A model generated the notes under the pieces. The model worked only from the letters and a program-made list of their open reading frames with translations, did not search any database and was not told where the DNA came from. Shown here one piece after another: positions 13,101-24,100 of a DNA stretch of 64,000 nt (position 1 is the first letter of the stretch; the number at the start of each line of letters is the position of its first letter). This stretch comes from Proteromonas lacertae (lineage: Eukaryota; Sar; Bigyra; Opalinata; Proteromonadidae), in contig NGBS01000003.1 of NCBI GenBank assembly GCA_002245135.1, positions 310,001 to 374,000 on the forward strand, written 5' to 3'. The translations under genes and the position numbers were made by a program.

Positions 13101-16100
13101 TATCACGTATATATTATTATTATTATTATTATTATATTAGAACCATCATCTATAACTGAATGGAATGTTACTTTATTATCATCAACATCACTTTACTTCT
13201 CTTGGTTAGTCAATGAAGTAGTATCATCGTATAATATCTCTTATATTAATGATAATAATAATAATGCTGTTGAAAAGATAAATACAGTTGATAATAACAT
13301 CACTATCAATGATCTTACACCCTGTAAATGTTATAATTTCTCACTTATAACAATCAATGATTTTGATATTTCACTTCCATCATATAAATATGTATGTTTA
13401 TATCCAATACCACAAAATGTAATGATTAATTATATAAAATATGGAGAGTATAATATCACATGGAAAGTTGAAGATTGTATAAAAGATGGTAGTATATTGT
13501 ATTATGAAATTCAAATCTATAATGAAATGAATGGTTTAATCAATACATTATATACCTACAATAGTGATGAATATATAGTAGTGAATGAGGAATATAGTTA
13601 TACAGCAATCTATGCAATTGTAAGAGGTTACAATGAAAGTAATTCAACAAGTTTTAGTGAATGGAGTAATATATTTACACTGCCAAAACGTATATATTAT
13701 TTATTATATTATTATATTAATATATAGTTCCGCCTAATCCTTATGATGTTGTTGCTGTATCTATTGAAGATAAAGGAGTAAATTTAACATGGAAATGTGA
13801 TTGTATGAATTGTAAATATTATATGCATATTTATAATGTTAAAACCAATATAAAATCATATTATACTATAATGAATGATAAATTAACAATGATGACTGGT
13901 TTAATATATAATGAAGTATATAAAATGAGTGTAATAGCTACAAATAATCATGGAAATAGTAGTGAAATATTTAGTAATGAAATATTATATCCAAAAGGAC
14001 CTCCTTCCATTCCTATTAATTTAAACTGTCCAATAACAACGAAGAATTCAATTACTTTACATTTTCTTGTTGAATATAATAATGGATATGATATAAGCAG
14101 ATGTGTTATCTACAATAACAATATAAACAAGAATAGAAGTTATATATTGAAAGAGATAAATAGTGAAATTATTACTCCAAATGTTGAAAATATAATTACA
14201 ATTTATCATTTACAGAAGAATTATACTTATAATATGAATATTGACTGTGAAAATCAGTTAGGATTTAGTGTAAAAAGTGATATAATTCAGTGTAAAACAT
14301 TAATACCAAATCCATTTAGAATTTATGATATTACATCTAACACTGGTAATTCGTATATCAATGTAGAATGGAAAGTAGAGAATTATTATGGTACTTTAAA
14401 CAATAGTATATGTTACAAGCCAAAATATATAAACGAAGAGATAAAATGTCTAACTAATATAGCCAATACAGAATATAACATTCAACAATTAACAAATGGT
14501 GTAATATATGATATAACAATAATCGCATCTAATGATTATGGTGAAATAAGCGAAGAAATGACAATTGTACTTCCAACAGTAGTAAAACCAAAGATTAATT
14601 ATGATTTAGATTATTATAGTTATGATATAGATGAAGATGTGAATATTATTCCATCTCAATTCAATTTTCCTCAATATTATAATTTAACAATAAATCCTTC
14701 TTTACCTAACTCATTATCAATTACACAAAATGGAAATATTAATGGAAAATGTTCTATTGGATTATTTCAGAGTTACATAGTAAAAATCAATACATTTATA
14801 CTAAGTGATGATTATGAAACTTCTTTAATAATACACTGTATCAAACATGTAATATTGAAATATCCAAGTAGCTATTGTATAGTAAGTGGATATTTCAGTA
14901 TTACTCCATCAATTGCTACTTATATCCCATATGATTCTTATACTATAAATCCTTCATTACCTTCCTGCTTGTCTTTTAATCAATTAAATGGAATAATTGA
15001 AGGGAAATGTGATAATACTGCTTCTTATCCTTATACACCTTATACAATTGTTGTATTTACTAATACAAATGAAATGAATTATACAGTGATAAATATTGAA
15101 GTGATTTCTTTATCTTTACCTTATTATATATATTCAAATTTAAATGATTTAGTATTAAGAGAGAATAGTACTGAAATATTGAGATTTGAATTATATAATA
15201 GAAATTTTACATTGATAAATAGTGAATATGAACCAATTGAATCAAGATTTATCATTTCATATGATAATTCAAGTGTTAATAAAGAATATACAAATATAAA
15301 GAGTAATAATGGAATAATAGAATTCCCAATTTATTTTGATAATTCTACCTTCTCCTGTTCAATGAAATTGATAATGAATATTCGATCAATAGGAAATATA
15401 GAATATAATATATACAATAAAACAATATTGCCATTAATAAACAAAGATAAATGTAAAATAATTGATAAGAATGAAGAATGTTGTGATGGTAAATTAGATA
15501 TTTGTGGAAAATGTAATGGAAATAATGATGAATGTGAAATGAAAATGAAATTAAAAATAGAAGGAAATTTGAAAGATGAAATAATATCTAATGAAGATGA
15601 ATATAGAGAGAAATTAAATCCAATAATCAATTCAATAATGAATAATCAATCATTACTATTATCTGATGGTTTAATAATATCAAATAATAGTTTATCAATT
15701 AATATATTTGAAATTCCTCACATTTCATTCATATTATCATTTTCCTTATTGAAAAGTAGTAATAATAATCGATTATTAGCAGAATCATTGAATGAATTAT
15801 ATGATGTTTCACTTCGAGATAAATCAATAAATAGAATCAGTGATTATTTATCACAAGAATTGAATAGAATATATGAAAATATAACAGTTGAAATATCTCA
15901 ACCAATAAGAATACTTCCTTTAGATCCATCAGTTATACCAACAGTTAATCCAACAACTAACACACCTACACCAGGTGGAACAGGTGGTAATATATCCGAA
16001 AGGATTATCTGAAGAAGCAGAAGCTGCAATTATTACACTTCTAGTCGTCTTAATACTTCTACTAATTTGTTGTACCTTTTTATGGTATTGGAATTATAAA

Positions 16101-17145
16101 CAAAATAGACAACCAACACATCCAAATGGATATAGTTTTCAATCAGTTACACTTCCACAATTTGCATTAAACTCCTCACCAAGACATCATACTGTTATTG
16201 TAGGAGAGACTGCTATTAAAAAGGAAGAGAGAAAAATAACTATTGATAGTGACAGTTTAGATGGTCATTTTGTAAGGATAAATAATAGCAATGTAAGTGA
16301 TTGTACAGGATATTTACAGATATTTAATTATCAAACAAAAATACCATGTTATCAATATACAGTATATATATATATATATTATTATTATTATTAGCCATGT
16401 TATTGTGTATTGAATAATGACTGTATAAAACTATTCAAATCTCATTTAAGTGAGAATATGTTAGATATAGGTCATAATATTTTAGGTTGTATTCATATAG
16501 AAGAAATAGATGGAGATGCAATATTATTAAATGATAGTCTTTGTTTTAAGATAAATATATTTGAACAAGCAACACATGATGCATTATATCATTCATTTGG
16601 TAAAGAATTGTTAAATTATCAATTCAAATGTCCTTCCCCAAAAGAGGCAAAAGAATGGGTTGAACATATTATTGAAGTTTGTCACTTATATAATGAAAAT
16701 GTATTAATATATTATTATTATAAAATAGAAAGTAATAACAAATAGCAGTAAACCCGAAGATATTAAGAAAAGAAATAAGAGAAAGTTATCCACTTCACGG
16801 TTTAAAGTTTCATTAACATCCAATCAGATTGAAGTATCTGAAGGAAGTGAAGAAAATAAAAGTGAAAATAATAATAATAATAATAAAGATGAAAATATTA
16901 GCCAAAAGAGTGGTAGTAATTCTGAAAATAAGAATGAAAATGTTTCAAATCTCTATTCAACTTATGTGAATAATGATAACATTAATAACAACATTTCATT
17001 GCCTAATACTCATTTAACTCAGTCATTTATTCCTTCTGATGATCCACTACCTGATAGTCATACTCCGTTGATACAGAGATCAAAACCAATTAATTTAGAT
17101 CCAAATTCTACAATGATGCCTCTCTTAAGTCCTAGTAGTAAATAA
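10199..17145 (+). CDS. Receptor A: FN3-repeat ectodomain, one TM, cytoplasmic PH domain
   Basis: Starts with a signal peptide (MNYLFITLLLLFITNTNGA). Many 27-40 nt introns are spliced out (for example near 10342-10371, 10616-10646, 12805-12838, 13108-13141, 13690-13727, 16361-16390). The ectodomain carries roughly eight or nine fibronectin type III modules (W.EP.D.G, Y.I.V...N..G patterns). A membrane-proximal region follows with a putative-Ig-like stretch and a Cys motif (CCDGKLDICGKCNGNNDEC). A Pro/Thr stalk leads to a TM near 16015-16085. The cytoplasmic tail contains a PH-like domain (GYLQIFNYQTK ... AKEWVEHIIEV, about 16300-16680) and a low-complexity Asn/Ser tail ending at 17145. Single-base frame slips occur near 10790, 11400, 12630 and 16000. 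At the last site receptor B has one fewer A, so this may be an assembly error or early decay. Confidence 0.8.
13735..14030 (+). repeat. Inverted near-identical segment 1, arm in receptor A
   Basis: Codes for the FN3 stretch from VPPNPYDVV to the GPPSIPINLNC motif. It is almost base-for-base identical to 23648-23944 read on the minus strand in receptor B, with only scattered substitutions, while the intron just upstream differs between the two. Confidence 0.85.
15120..16000 (+). repeat. Inverted near-identical segment 2, arm in receptor A
   Basis: Codes for about 290 residues from YYIYSNLNDLVLREN to the TPTPG stalk. By eye only about five residues differ from the matching part of receptor B (minus strand, about 21690-22566). 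Similarity falls sharply at the TM on one side and beyond YYIYSNL on the other. Confidence 0.85.
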
Positions 17146-17422
17146 ATATGTTTTGAATAATTGTTAATGTATAATATAAACATTTTTAATGGATTGATTT
17201 TCAAATGTTAATGTGTAAATTATTACTCTAATATGTAGGGTTACGGAATCTTTTCTAATAAAATGAAAATATAACCAAATATCCCTATGTAAATACATCT
17301 AACATTTGATTTTAGTTATGTAAATACTATCTATATAAGCCAATAAAATTGTGACATTTATCCCAATTAATACAATCTTCTATTTTTTGATATTTCTGGG
17401 TTAAATCGTAAGATATAGAACA

Positions 17423-18340
17423 ATGAATTTAGAAACAGATGGAGGTTATGATGATATATTCGACCGAGAAGTTTTAGAATATCAACAAAGAAGCAATTCA
17501 TATTTTGATGATAATAGTGAGGATGACTTTTTATCATTTTCAATTTCACCTTATTCACAAAATAATACATTAATTGAAGAGTGTAGCATATATGAAATTC
17601 AAACCCTTCCATTTTGTGATTTTAGCAGTAGCAAAGATGATGGATCAGATTTAATACAATATTACAATTCAATTGGTGATGCAAATGCAATTGAATCACT
17701 TAAAAGTGACGCAAATATGCAATTGTCAAATACTGATGAAGCAAGTGAAGCAAATGAATCAACTAAAGCAAATGAAGTAAGTGATGCAATTTATCCAGAG
17801 GTAGATGTGAATAATTCCATTCCAACAGTATTAACAATGGAAGATGTAGAAATGGTAAGTGAATATTATAATGCAACTGCAACAAAGAGAAATAGATCAT
17901 GTCAGAGGTGGGTTACTGAGTATCCTGATGGCAAAAAGATTAAAGAGGTGAAAGATTTAACTGAAGAAGATATTGCAAAATATAAACAATTAGAAAGAAT
18001 TCTACTTCACTGTAGTTGTTGTGGAAAAGATAAAAGTATTATCAGTGTGTATAAAGTTGATGGGACTGAAATATGGTGTGAAGAATGTGTAAAAGATAAT
18101 AGAGTAGATTTGACTAGATTAAAATGTGATTTATATGAGGAATTAGGTTTTCCTGAAGGTGAAACACTATATAAATGTGATAGACTTCATCATTGTAAAC
18201 CTAAATGCAGTTTTATCAAACATAATGAGAAAAATAATACATACAGAATAGTGACAAATTGTATTTTTTGTAGAAATTACAAAGCTCAAGAAAATTTTCT
18301 AAAGCATCATAGAAAGAATTTAAACGCAATTCATAATTAA
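17423..18340 (+). CDS. Zinc-binding family protein, tandem copy 1
   Basis: Single exon, 305 residues, family not recognised. The N-terminal half is acidic and Ser/Asn-rich with repeated ANE/SDA words. The C-terminal half is conserved among three adjacent genes. It has a first cluster CSCCGKDKSI...VDGTEIWCEECVKD (CxxC...CxxC), then LKCDLYEELGF, then YKCDRLHHCKPKCSFIKH and TNCIFCRNYKAQE, giving a second possible zinc site (C...C...CxxC). Acidic N-terminus plus paired Cys clusters suggests a DNA-binding or transcription-linked protein, but this is inference. A basic motif before the first cluster (RCWVTEYPDG-like) is shared by all three copies. Start chosen at the first ATG, which follows a T-rich stretch. 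Confidence 0.75.
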   Translation: MNLETDGGYDDIFDREVLEYQQRSNSYFDDNSEDDFLSFSISPYSQNNTLIEECSIYEIQTLPFCDFSSSKDDGSDLIQYYNSIGDANAIESLKSDANMQLSNTDEASEANESTKANEVSDAIYPEVDVNNSIPTVLTMEDVEMVSEYYNATATKRNRSCQRWVTEYPDGKKIKEVKDLTEEDIAKYKQLERILLHCSCCGKDKSIISVYKVDGTEIWCEECVKDNRVDLTRLKCDLYEELGFPEGETLYKCDRLHHCKPKCSFIKHNEKNNTYRIVTNCIFCRNYKAQENFLKHHRKNLNAIHN

Positions 18341-18676
18341 ACAATTCATATATTATTTTATATACAATATGCTAGTAGGGAAATAATTGTTTGTTTGGAA
18401 TTCATAATATATATTTTAGTATCTTCTAAATTTGTTAAACCTTCTTTCATTACATTCAACTGTTCTAGTTAAGTCTGCTATAATAGTAAATTTAACATTT
18501 ATTTGCCTATTATCATTAGCAATCTACAACATAAAGTTGTTAATTAGATATGATGATGGATATTTCCTCTATGTAAATAGTGAAGTGTAACGATAAAATT
18601 TGTTATTCATTTGATTGGCTAATTTTGTTAATCAAATTATTATTGAATAAAGGTAGAAGCAAAGCTGCCCCACACG
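18341..18676. other. Intergenic between zinc-binding copies 1 and 2
   Basis: About 335 bp, AT-rich. I see no ORF, RNA gene or repeat. It should carry the 3' end of copy 1 and the promoter of copy 2. Confidence 0.5.
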
Positions 18677-19681
18677 ATGGACTGTTATGAGTTTGATGCA
18701 AACGACGATTTCTTTAGTTTTCCTGATTTAAGTACAGTTTCAAGCAAAAATCAAAATAATGTGGAAGATTTTGAGATGGGAAGATACACAGATGAGGGAA
18801 TAATCAATTTACCGTTTGGTTATGATTTTGTTAATGACATTGGTGAAATTGAAAGCTATAATTGTAATCTCATATCACCTATAGACCAAAACGATAATGA
18901 AAATGGATATAACGCTGTGCCAGTAAGAGAAGAAGACGTTATATTAGGAAATGAAGCGATGTATGGACATAACGATAATGAAGCTTTTACTGCTTCATTT
19001 TCTTATTTACAATATTCAAATGCAAGTGAATCATGTGAAATGAAAGCAAATATGCAAGTTTCATCTTACATTAAAGCAAATGAAGAATATGAAGCAAGAA
19101 AAGCAATATCTTCAACAGTAGATAGATTAATCGATGTTCCTCCACTATTACCACCAGTATCATTGATGGAAAGTCATTCATGTGAAGGTAAGAAAAAACG
19201 CAAGTATAAATATACTGAATCATCAACAACAGAATCACCAAAATCTAAAAAGCAAAGATCTTGTAGAAGCATTAACAGTAAATATCGTAACGGAGATAAT
19301 TTAGATAAGAATATGGAAATACCTGAAGAAGATATTGAAAGATTTAAAGAATTAGAAAATACTTTACTCCCATGTTGTTGTTGTGGTAAATATGTGAGTA
19401 TTTTTAAAGTATATAAAGTTGATGGAATAGATATGTGGTGTGATAAATGTGTAAAAGATGAAAGAGTTGATTTAATCAGATTAAAATATGATATATTTGA
19501 GGATTATAATTATAAAGATGAGAAATTATATAAATGTGAAAGACTTGAACATGCTAGACCATTATGGTGTTTTATAAAGCATATGAAAAAGAATGATTCC
19601 TACGAAATAAAGACAAATTGTTTATTTTGTAGAAATTACAAATCTCAAGAAAGTCATCTTAAGAATCACAAAAGACCTTAA
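18677..19681 (+). CDS. Zinc-binding family protein, tandem copy 2
   Basis: Single exon, 334 residues, paralogue of the genes on either side. The acidic, Asn-rich N-terminus is diverged. A basic nuclear-localisation-like patch (KKRKYKYTESS, then KSKKQRSCRSINSKYR) precedes the conserved part. Cluster 1 reads CCCCGKYVSIFKVYKVDGID with CDKCVKD. Cluster 2 reads YKCERLEHARPLWCFIKH and TNCLFCRNYKSQE. The core YKC.RLEHARPL..FIK is the best family signature and is shared with copy 3. Function unknown; a nuclear DNA-binding role is inferred from the basic patch and paired Cys clusters. It is transcribed in the same direction as copies 1 and 3 with about 340 and 220 bp of spacing, which suggests separate promoters after local duplication. 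Confidence 0.75.
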   Translation: MDCYEFDANDDFFSFPDLSTVSSKNQNNVEDFEMGRYTDEGIINLPFGYDFVNDIGEIESYNCNLISPIDQNDNENGYNAVPVREEDVILGNEAMYGHNDNEAFTASFSYLQYSNASESCEMKANMQVSSYIKANEEYEARKAISSTVDRLIDVPPLLPPVSLMESHSCEGKKKRKYKYTESSTTESPKSKKQRSCRSINSKYRNGDNLDKNMEIPEEDIERFKELENTLLPCCCCGKYVSIFKVYKVDGIDMWCDKCVKDERVDLIRLKYDIFEDYNYKDEKLYKCERLEHARPLWCFIKHMKKNDSYEIKTNCLFCRNYKSQESHLKNHKRP

Positions 19682-19877
19682 ACGCTATTCGAAAGAATAA
19701 GCTAATTAACATATAAAATTATATTTGCAAGACGCTAATAAGCAATAAATTGTTTGTAGGGATAATGTAAATAAAGCAAAACATATAATATGTATAATTG
19801 TATGTAAAAACAAAAAATTGGGTTTGTGTAAATATTATATTTACATACAGAAAAAAAACGAATTAATTTTTGGATCG

Positions 19878-19897
19878 TTTTTTTTTTTTTTTTTTTT
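19878..19897 (+). promoter_or_regulatory. 20-nt poly(T) tract ending 3 bp before ATG
   Basis: An uninterrupted run of 20 T lies directly upstream of the ATG of zinc-binding copy 3 (AAC then ATG). Shorter T runs precede other starts here (for example 36519 and 47389), so it may be an extreme form of a T-rich initiator. It could equally be a slippage-prone homopolymer. Confidence 0.35.
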
Positions 19898-19900
19898 AAC

Positions 19901-20920
19901 ATGAATTTAGACAATAATACACCACGTAAAGATGATAATTGTGGTAGATTTGTAGAACTAACATATATATATCCAACAGAAGAAAATACAGTTAATGTCG
20001 TCACTAAAGCAGAAGATTTAAGAAATAAAAACCAAAAAGCAGTATATAATCAAATGTTAGAAGATTATAAAACACTTCTAAGTTATACTTTATCGCAGTT
20101 TATATTTCAGACAACTTTTCCGTTTCTATTACCTCAGATAGATAAAATTGATGATAATTACATGAACATACTATCAAGTTATTATATTAATCAATTTGAA
20201 AGAGGTATAGAAGGTAAATTGAAGAATGACAATATTAATACTTCAAAATTTGATAATAATGCAAGTGATGCAAATATAGTCAATGCAAATTATACAAATT
20301 ATAGCGAGATTATGCAAAATCAGAAGAATAATCAAGCAATAAAAATACAACAAAAAATAAATGCAAAAGAAACACAAAATAAACAAGAAGAAATGTCCAA
20401 CATTCAAAAGGTAACAAAAGAAAATAGTAATAAACGAAAACATGAAAATTTTGAAACAACAATAACAGCAGTTAAGTTGAAAAGAACAAAAACATGTAAG
20501 AGTATTAAGAGTAGATATCCACATGGAGAAAGAATAGATGTAAATATGAAAGTAACAAATGAAGAGGAAATAAAATATAGAGAATTTATGAACAATTCAA
20601 ACAATTCAAGAGAATGTCACTATTGCAAAAGAATTATAAATAAGTTAGATGCATTAATAGTTGATGGAACTTATATTTGTTGTGAAATTTGTGCCAAAAA
20701 TGAGTTTAATTTAAATAGATTGAAATTTGATATTGCAGAGAATGAAAACTTTGAAGGATTGAAATTATATAAATGTCAAAGGCTTGAACATGCAAGACCT
20801 TTATACTATTTTATAAAATTCAGTAAAAGAGAAAATAAATATAGATTTGTTACGAATTGCAAATATTGTCGATTATACAAAGCTGTAGAATATGCAAAAC
20901 TCAAAAACAACAAAAAGTAA
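19901..20920 (+). CDS. Zinc-binding family protein, tandem copy 3
   Basis: Single exon, 339 residues. The N-terminal half is unlike copies 1 and 2 except for general Asn/Gln richness and charge. The C-terminal half keeps the family pattern: RTKTCKSIKSRYPHGERID (shared basic motif), then CHYCKRIINKLDALIVDGTY with CCEICAKN, then LYKCQRLEHARPLYYFIKF and TNCKYCRLYKAVE. The Cys spacing matches the other copies, so both putative zinc sites look intact. The most diverged N-terminus suggests it is the oldest or fastest-changing copy. It lies about 210 bp from the tail-to-tail end of receptor B. Confidence 0.75.
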   Translation: MNLDNNTPRKDDNCGRFVELTYIYPTEENTVNVVTKAEDLRNKNQKAVYNQMLEDYKTLLSYTLSQFIFQTTFPFLLPQIDKIDDNYMNILSSYYINQFERGIEGKLKNDNINTSKFDNNASDANIVNANYTNYSEIMQNQKNNQAIKIQQKINAKETQNKQEEMSNIQKVTKENSNKRKHENFETTITAVKLKRTKTCKSIKSRYPHGERIDVNMKVTNEEEIKYREFMNNSNNSRECHYCKRIINKLDALIVDGTYICCEICAKNEFNLNRLKFDIAENENFEGLKLYKCQRLEHARPLYYFIKFSKRENKYRFVTNCKYCRLYKAVEYAKLKNNKK

Positions 20921-21131
20921 AGGAAGAAAAAATTATAAAAGAGAAAAATTAATTCAATATATTTCTTTATAAATTGTTTTTTATAATTCCATATTAACTC
21001 TTCATTTCCTAAAAAAGGATATTTAATTTTGAAAAGCTGTTTTGCTATTATCATTATAAAATAGTGTATTTGATATTTTGCATAATAATATTTAATCAAT
21101 TACTTTTAATTAAAATAAAAAACAAATTCAA

Positions 21132-24100
21132 TTATACTTTTGATAAATGATGTATATGAGGTTTGGTTGTTTTCATTAATGATATTCTCTTCTCATTCAA
21201 CACTCTAATCCACTCCAAAGCAGTCTCTTTACTAAAAGCCTGGAATTTATAATAAGAATAATCATATATATATTCTCTAAGTAACAAATCAGAATGATTA
21301 CTTTTCATCCATATTTGAAATGCAAATGGTTCATCATGACTAAAATATGATCTAACTTCATTCACATTATTTAAATTAATTGCACCAGGGATAGAACCAG
21401 GGAAATCTAAATAACCTCTTGTAGTTAATCTACAGTGTATTAATTTATAAGGTCCTTGTCCATAGTTAGGTTTAGGAGTATATATCTGTAAATCACCTTC
21501 TTTTATAACACTACCATCATAGTAATGTCCATCTATTCCATTATCATATCTATACACTGAATTGTAGTTACGATTACAGCTTAAATCTAAATTATGATAT
21601 TTCTTTAAATAGAAGAGTAGTAGTAATAACATTATGATGAAAAATACAATAACAAAGAATGCTATTAATCCTTTTCCTGTTGAAGATAATCCTTCTGACT
21701 TATTACCACCTGTTTCACCTGGTGTAGGTGTGTTGGTTGTTGGATTAACTGTTGGTATAACTGATGGATCTAAAGGAAGTATTCTTATTGGTTGAGATAT
21801 TTCAACTGTTATATTTTCATATATTCTATTCAATTCTTGTGATAAATAATCACTGATTCTATTTATTGATTTATCTCGAAGTGAAACATCATATAATTCA
21901 TTCAATGATTCTGATAATAATCGATTATTATTACTTTTCAATAAGGAAAATGATAATATGAATGAAATGTGAGGAATTTCAAATATATTAATTGATAAAC
22001 TATTATTCGATATTATTAAACCATCAGATAATAGTAATGATTGATTATTCATTATTGAATTGATTATTGGATTTAATTTCTCTCTATATTCATCTTCATT
22101 AGATATTATTTCATCTTTCAAATTTCCTTCTATTTTTAATTTCATTTTCATTTCACATTCATCATTATTTCCATTACATTTTCCACAAATATCTAATTTA
22201 CCATCACAACATTCTTCATTCTTATCAATTATTTTACATTTATCTTTGTTTATTAATGGCAATATTGTTTTATTGTATATATTATATTCTATATTTCCTA
22301 TTGATCGAATATTCATTATCAATTTCATTGAACAGGAGAAGGTAGAATTATCAAAATAAATTGGGAATTCTATTATTCCATTATTACTCTTTATATTTGT
22401 ATATTCTTTATTAATACTTGAATTATCATATGAAATGATAAATCTTGATTCAATTGGTTCATATTCACTACTTATCAATGTAAAATTTCTATTATATAAT
22501 TCAAATCTCAATATTTCAGTACTATTCTCTCTTAATACTAAATCATTTAAATTTGAATATATATAATAAGGTAATCCAAGTGATATAATCTCAAATCCAA
22601 AATTGGTAAAATTCATTTCACTTGTATTAGTAAATACAACAATTGTATATTTCTCATAAGCCATTATTTCATTACAATTACCTTCAATAATTCCATTTGA
22701 CTGATTAAAAGACAAACAGGAAGGTAATGGTGGATTAATAGTATAATCATAAAATGGAGCATTCTTAATATACTTTGGATTTATATAAACATAGCCAGGT
22801 GTAAATATATATGCTATTTTATATTGAAGTATAATCTCTTTTAATATATGTAATATAATACTTTGAGATAATACTGATTGAATAGTAGAAAGTTTTATTA
22901 TATGACTATGTAAATATGAAGAAGATGATTTACCATATATTGAACCATTTATATAACTAAAAGAAATATCTCCAGGTAGATAATCGAGTGGTGAAAATGA
23001 GAGATTATAATTATTAGTAGTTATTTCTATTTCTTTAGGGTTTATCATTAAATCATCATTCACATCAAATTTATTGTAATTTGGCTCATATACTAACTTT
23101 ACTTCAAATATCCTTGTTTTTACATTGTTAATATCTTTTGAAACTTCACCATATTGATCTACTGCAGTAATTCTAATGTTATAATAATATCCACTCAATA
23201 AACCAGTAATATTGTAATACTTATTAGAATTACTGTTGTCATTATTACATATCATTTCATTATCTAACTGTGCATTTTTCCAACAGATAATATAATGAAT
23301 ATTTCCATAATAACTATCAATACTCCATTCAATATTGATCCATGTATAACCACTAGTTGTAATTACATTATATATTTCAGAAGGTTTTGGTATCTTTGTT
23401 TTACACTCAACTGGATTACTTTTTCCACTAAATCCAACATTGTTTTGACATTCTACACTAACATAATATGTCTTATTCCCTTCTAAATCAATAATATCAA
23501 TAAAACTATTTGAATTTTGTGTATTATTGACAATATAATATTCATCATTTTCTTCATCCAATAGATATACATCACAATTCGTTATTTCATATCCATTATT
23601 GTTAGATAATAACCATCTTAACGATAGTGAATCATCATTGAGACTTTGACAGTTTAAATTAATAGGAATGGAAGGAGGTCCTTTTGGATATAATATTTCA
23701 TTACTAAATATTTCACTACTATTTCCATGATTATTTGTAGCTATTACACTCATTTTATATACTTCATTATATATTAAACCAGTTATCATTGTTAATTTAT
23801 CATTCATTATAGTGTAATATGATTTTATATTGGTTTTAACATCATAAATATGTATATAATATTTACAATTCATACAATCACATTTCCATGTTAAATTTAC
23901 TCCTTTATCTTCAATAGATACAGCAACAACATCATAAGGATTAGGCGGAACTATATATGAAAATAATAATATATTATTATACCATCAATAATGTCTATTA
24001 CATTACTCCATTCACTAAAACTACTGTTATAATAATTACTATATTGTGATCTTATATGACTTTTAGCTCTAAACTCATTATTATTGGATGGTATTTGTAC

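Noticed and set aside
15331-15630. Antisense open frames of 99 residues in both receptor genes (also 22060-22359)
   Set aside because: They are identical because the sense segments are, lie wholly inside clear coding sequence, and show no domain.
2680-16010. Programmed +1 frameshifting at stop codons (many breaks meet TAA or TGA in frame)
   Set aside because: Homology places several shifts upstream of the stop, no common slippery motif exists, and missing-base breaks occur too. Any surplus base will soon meet a stop in AT-rich DNA.
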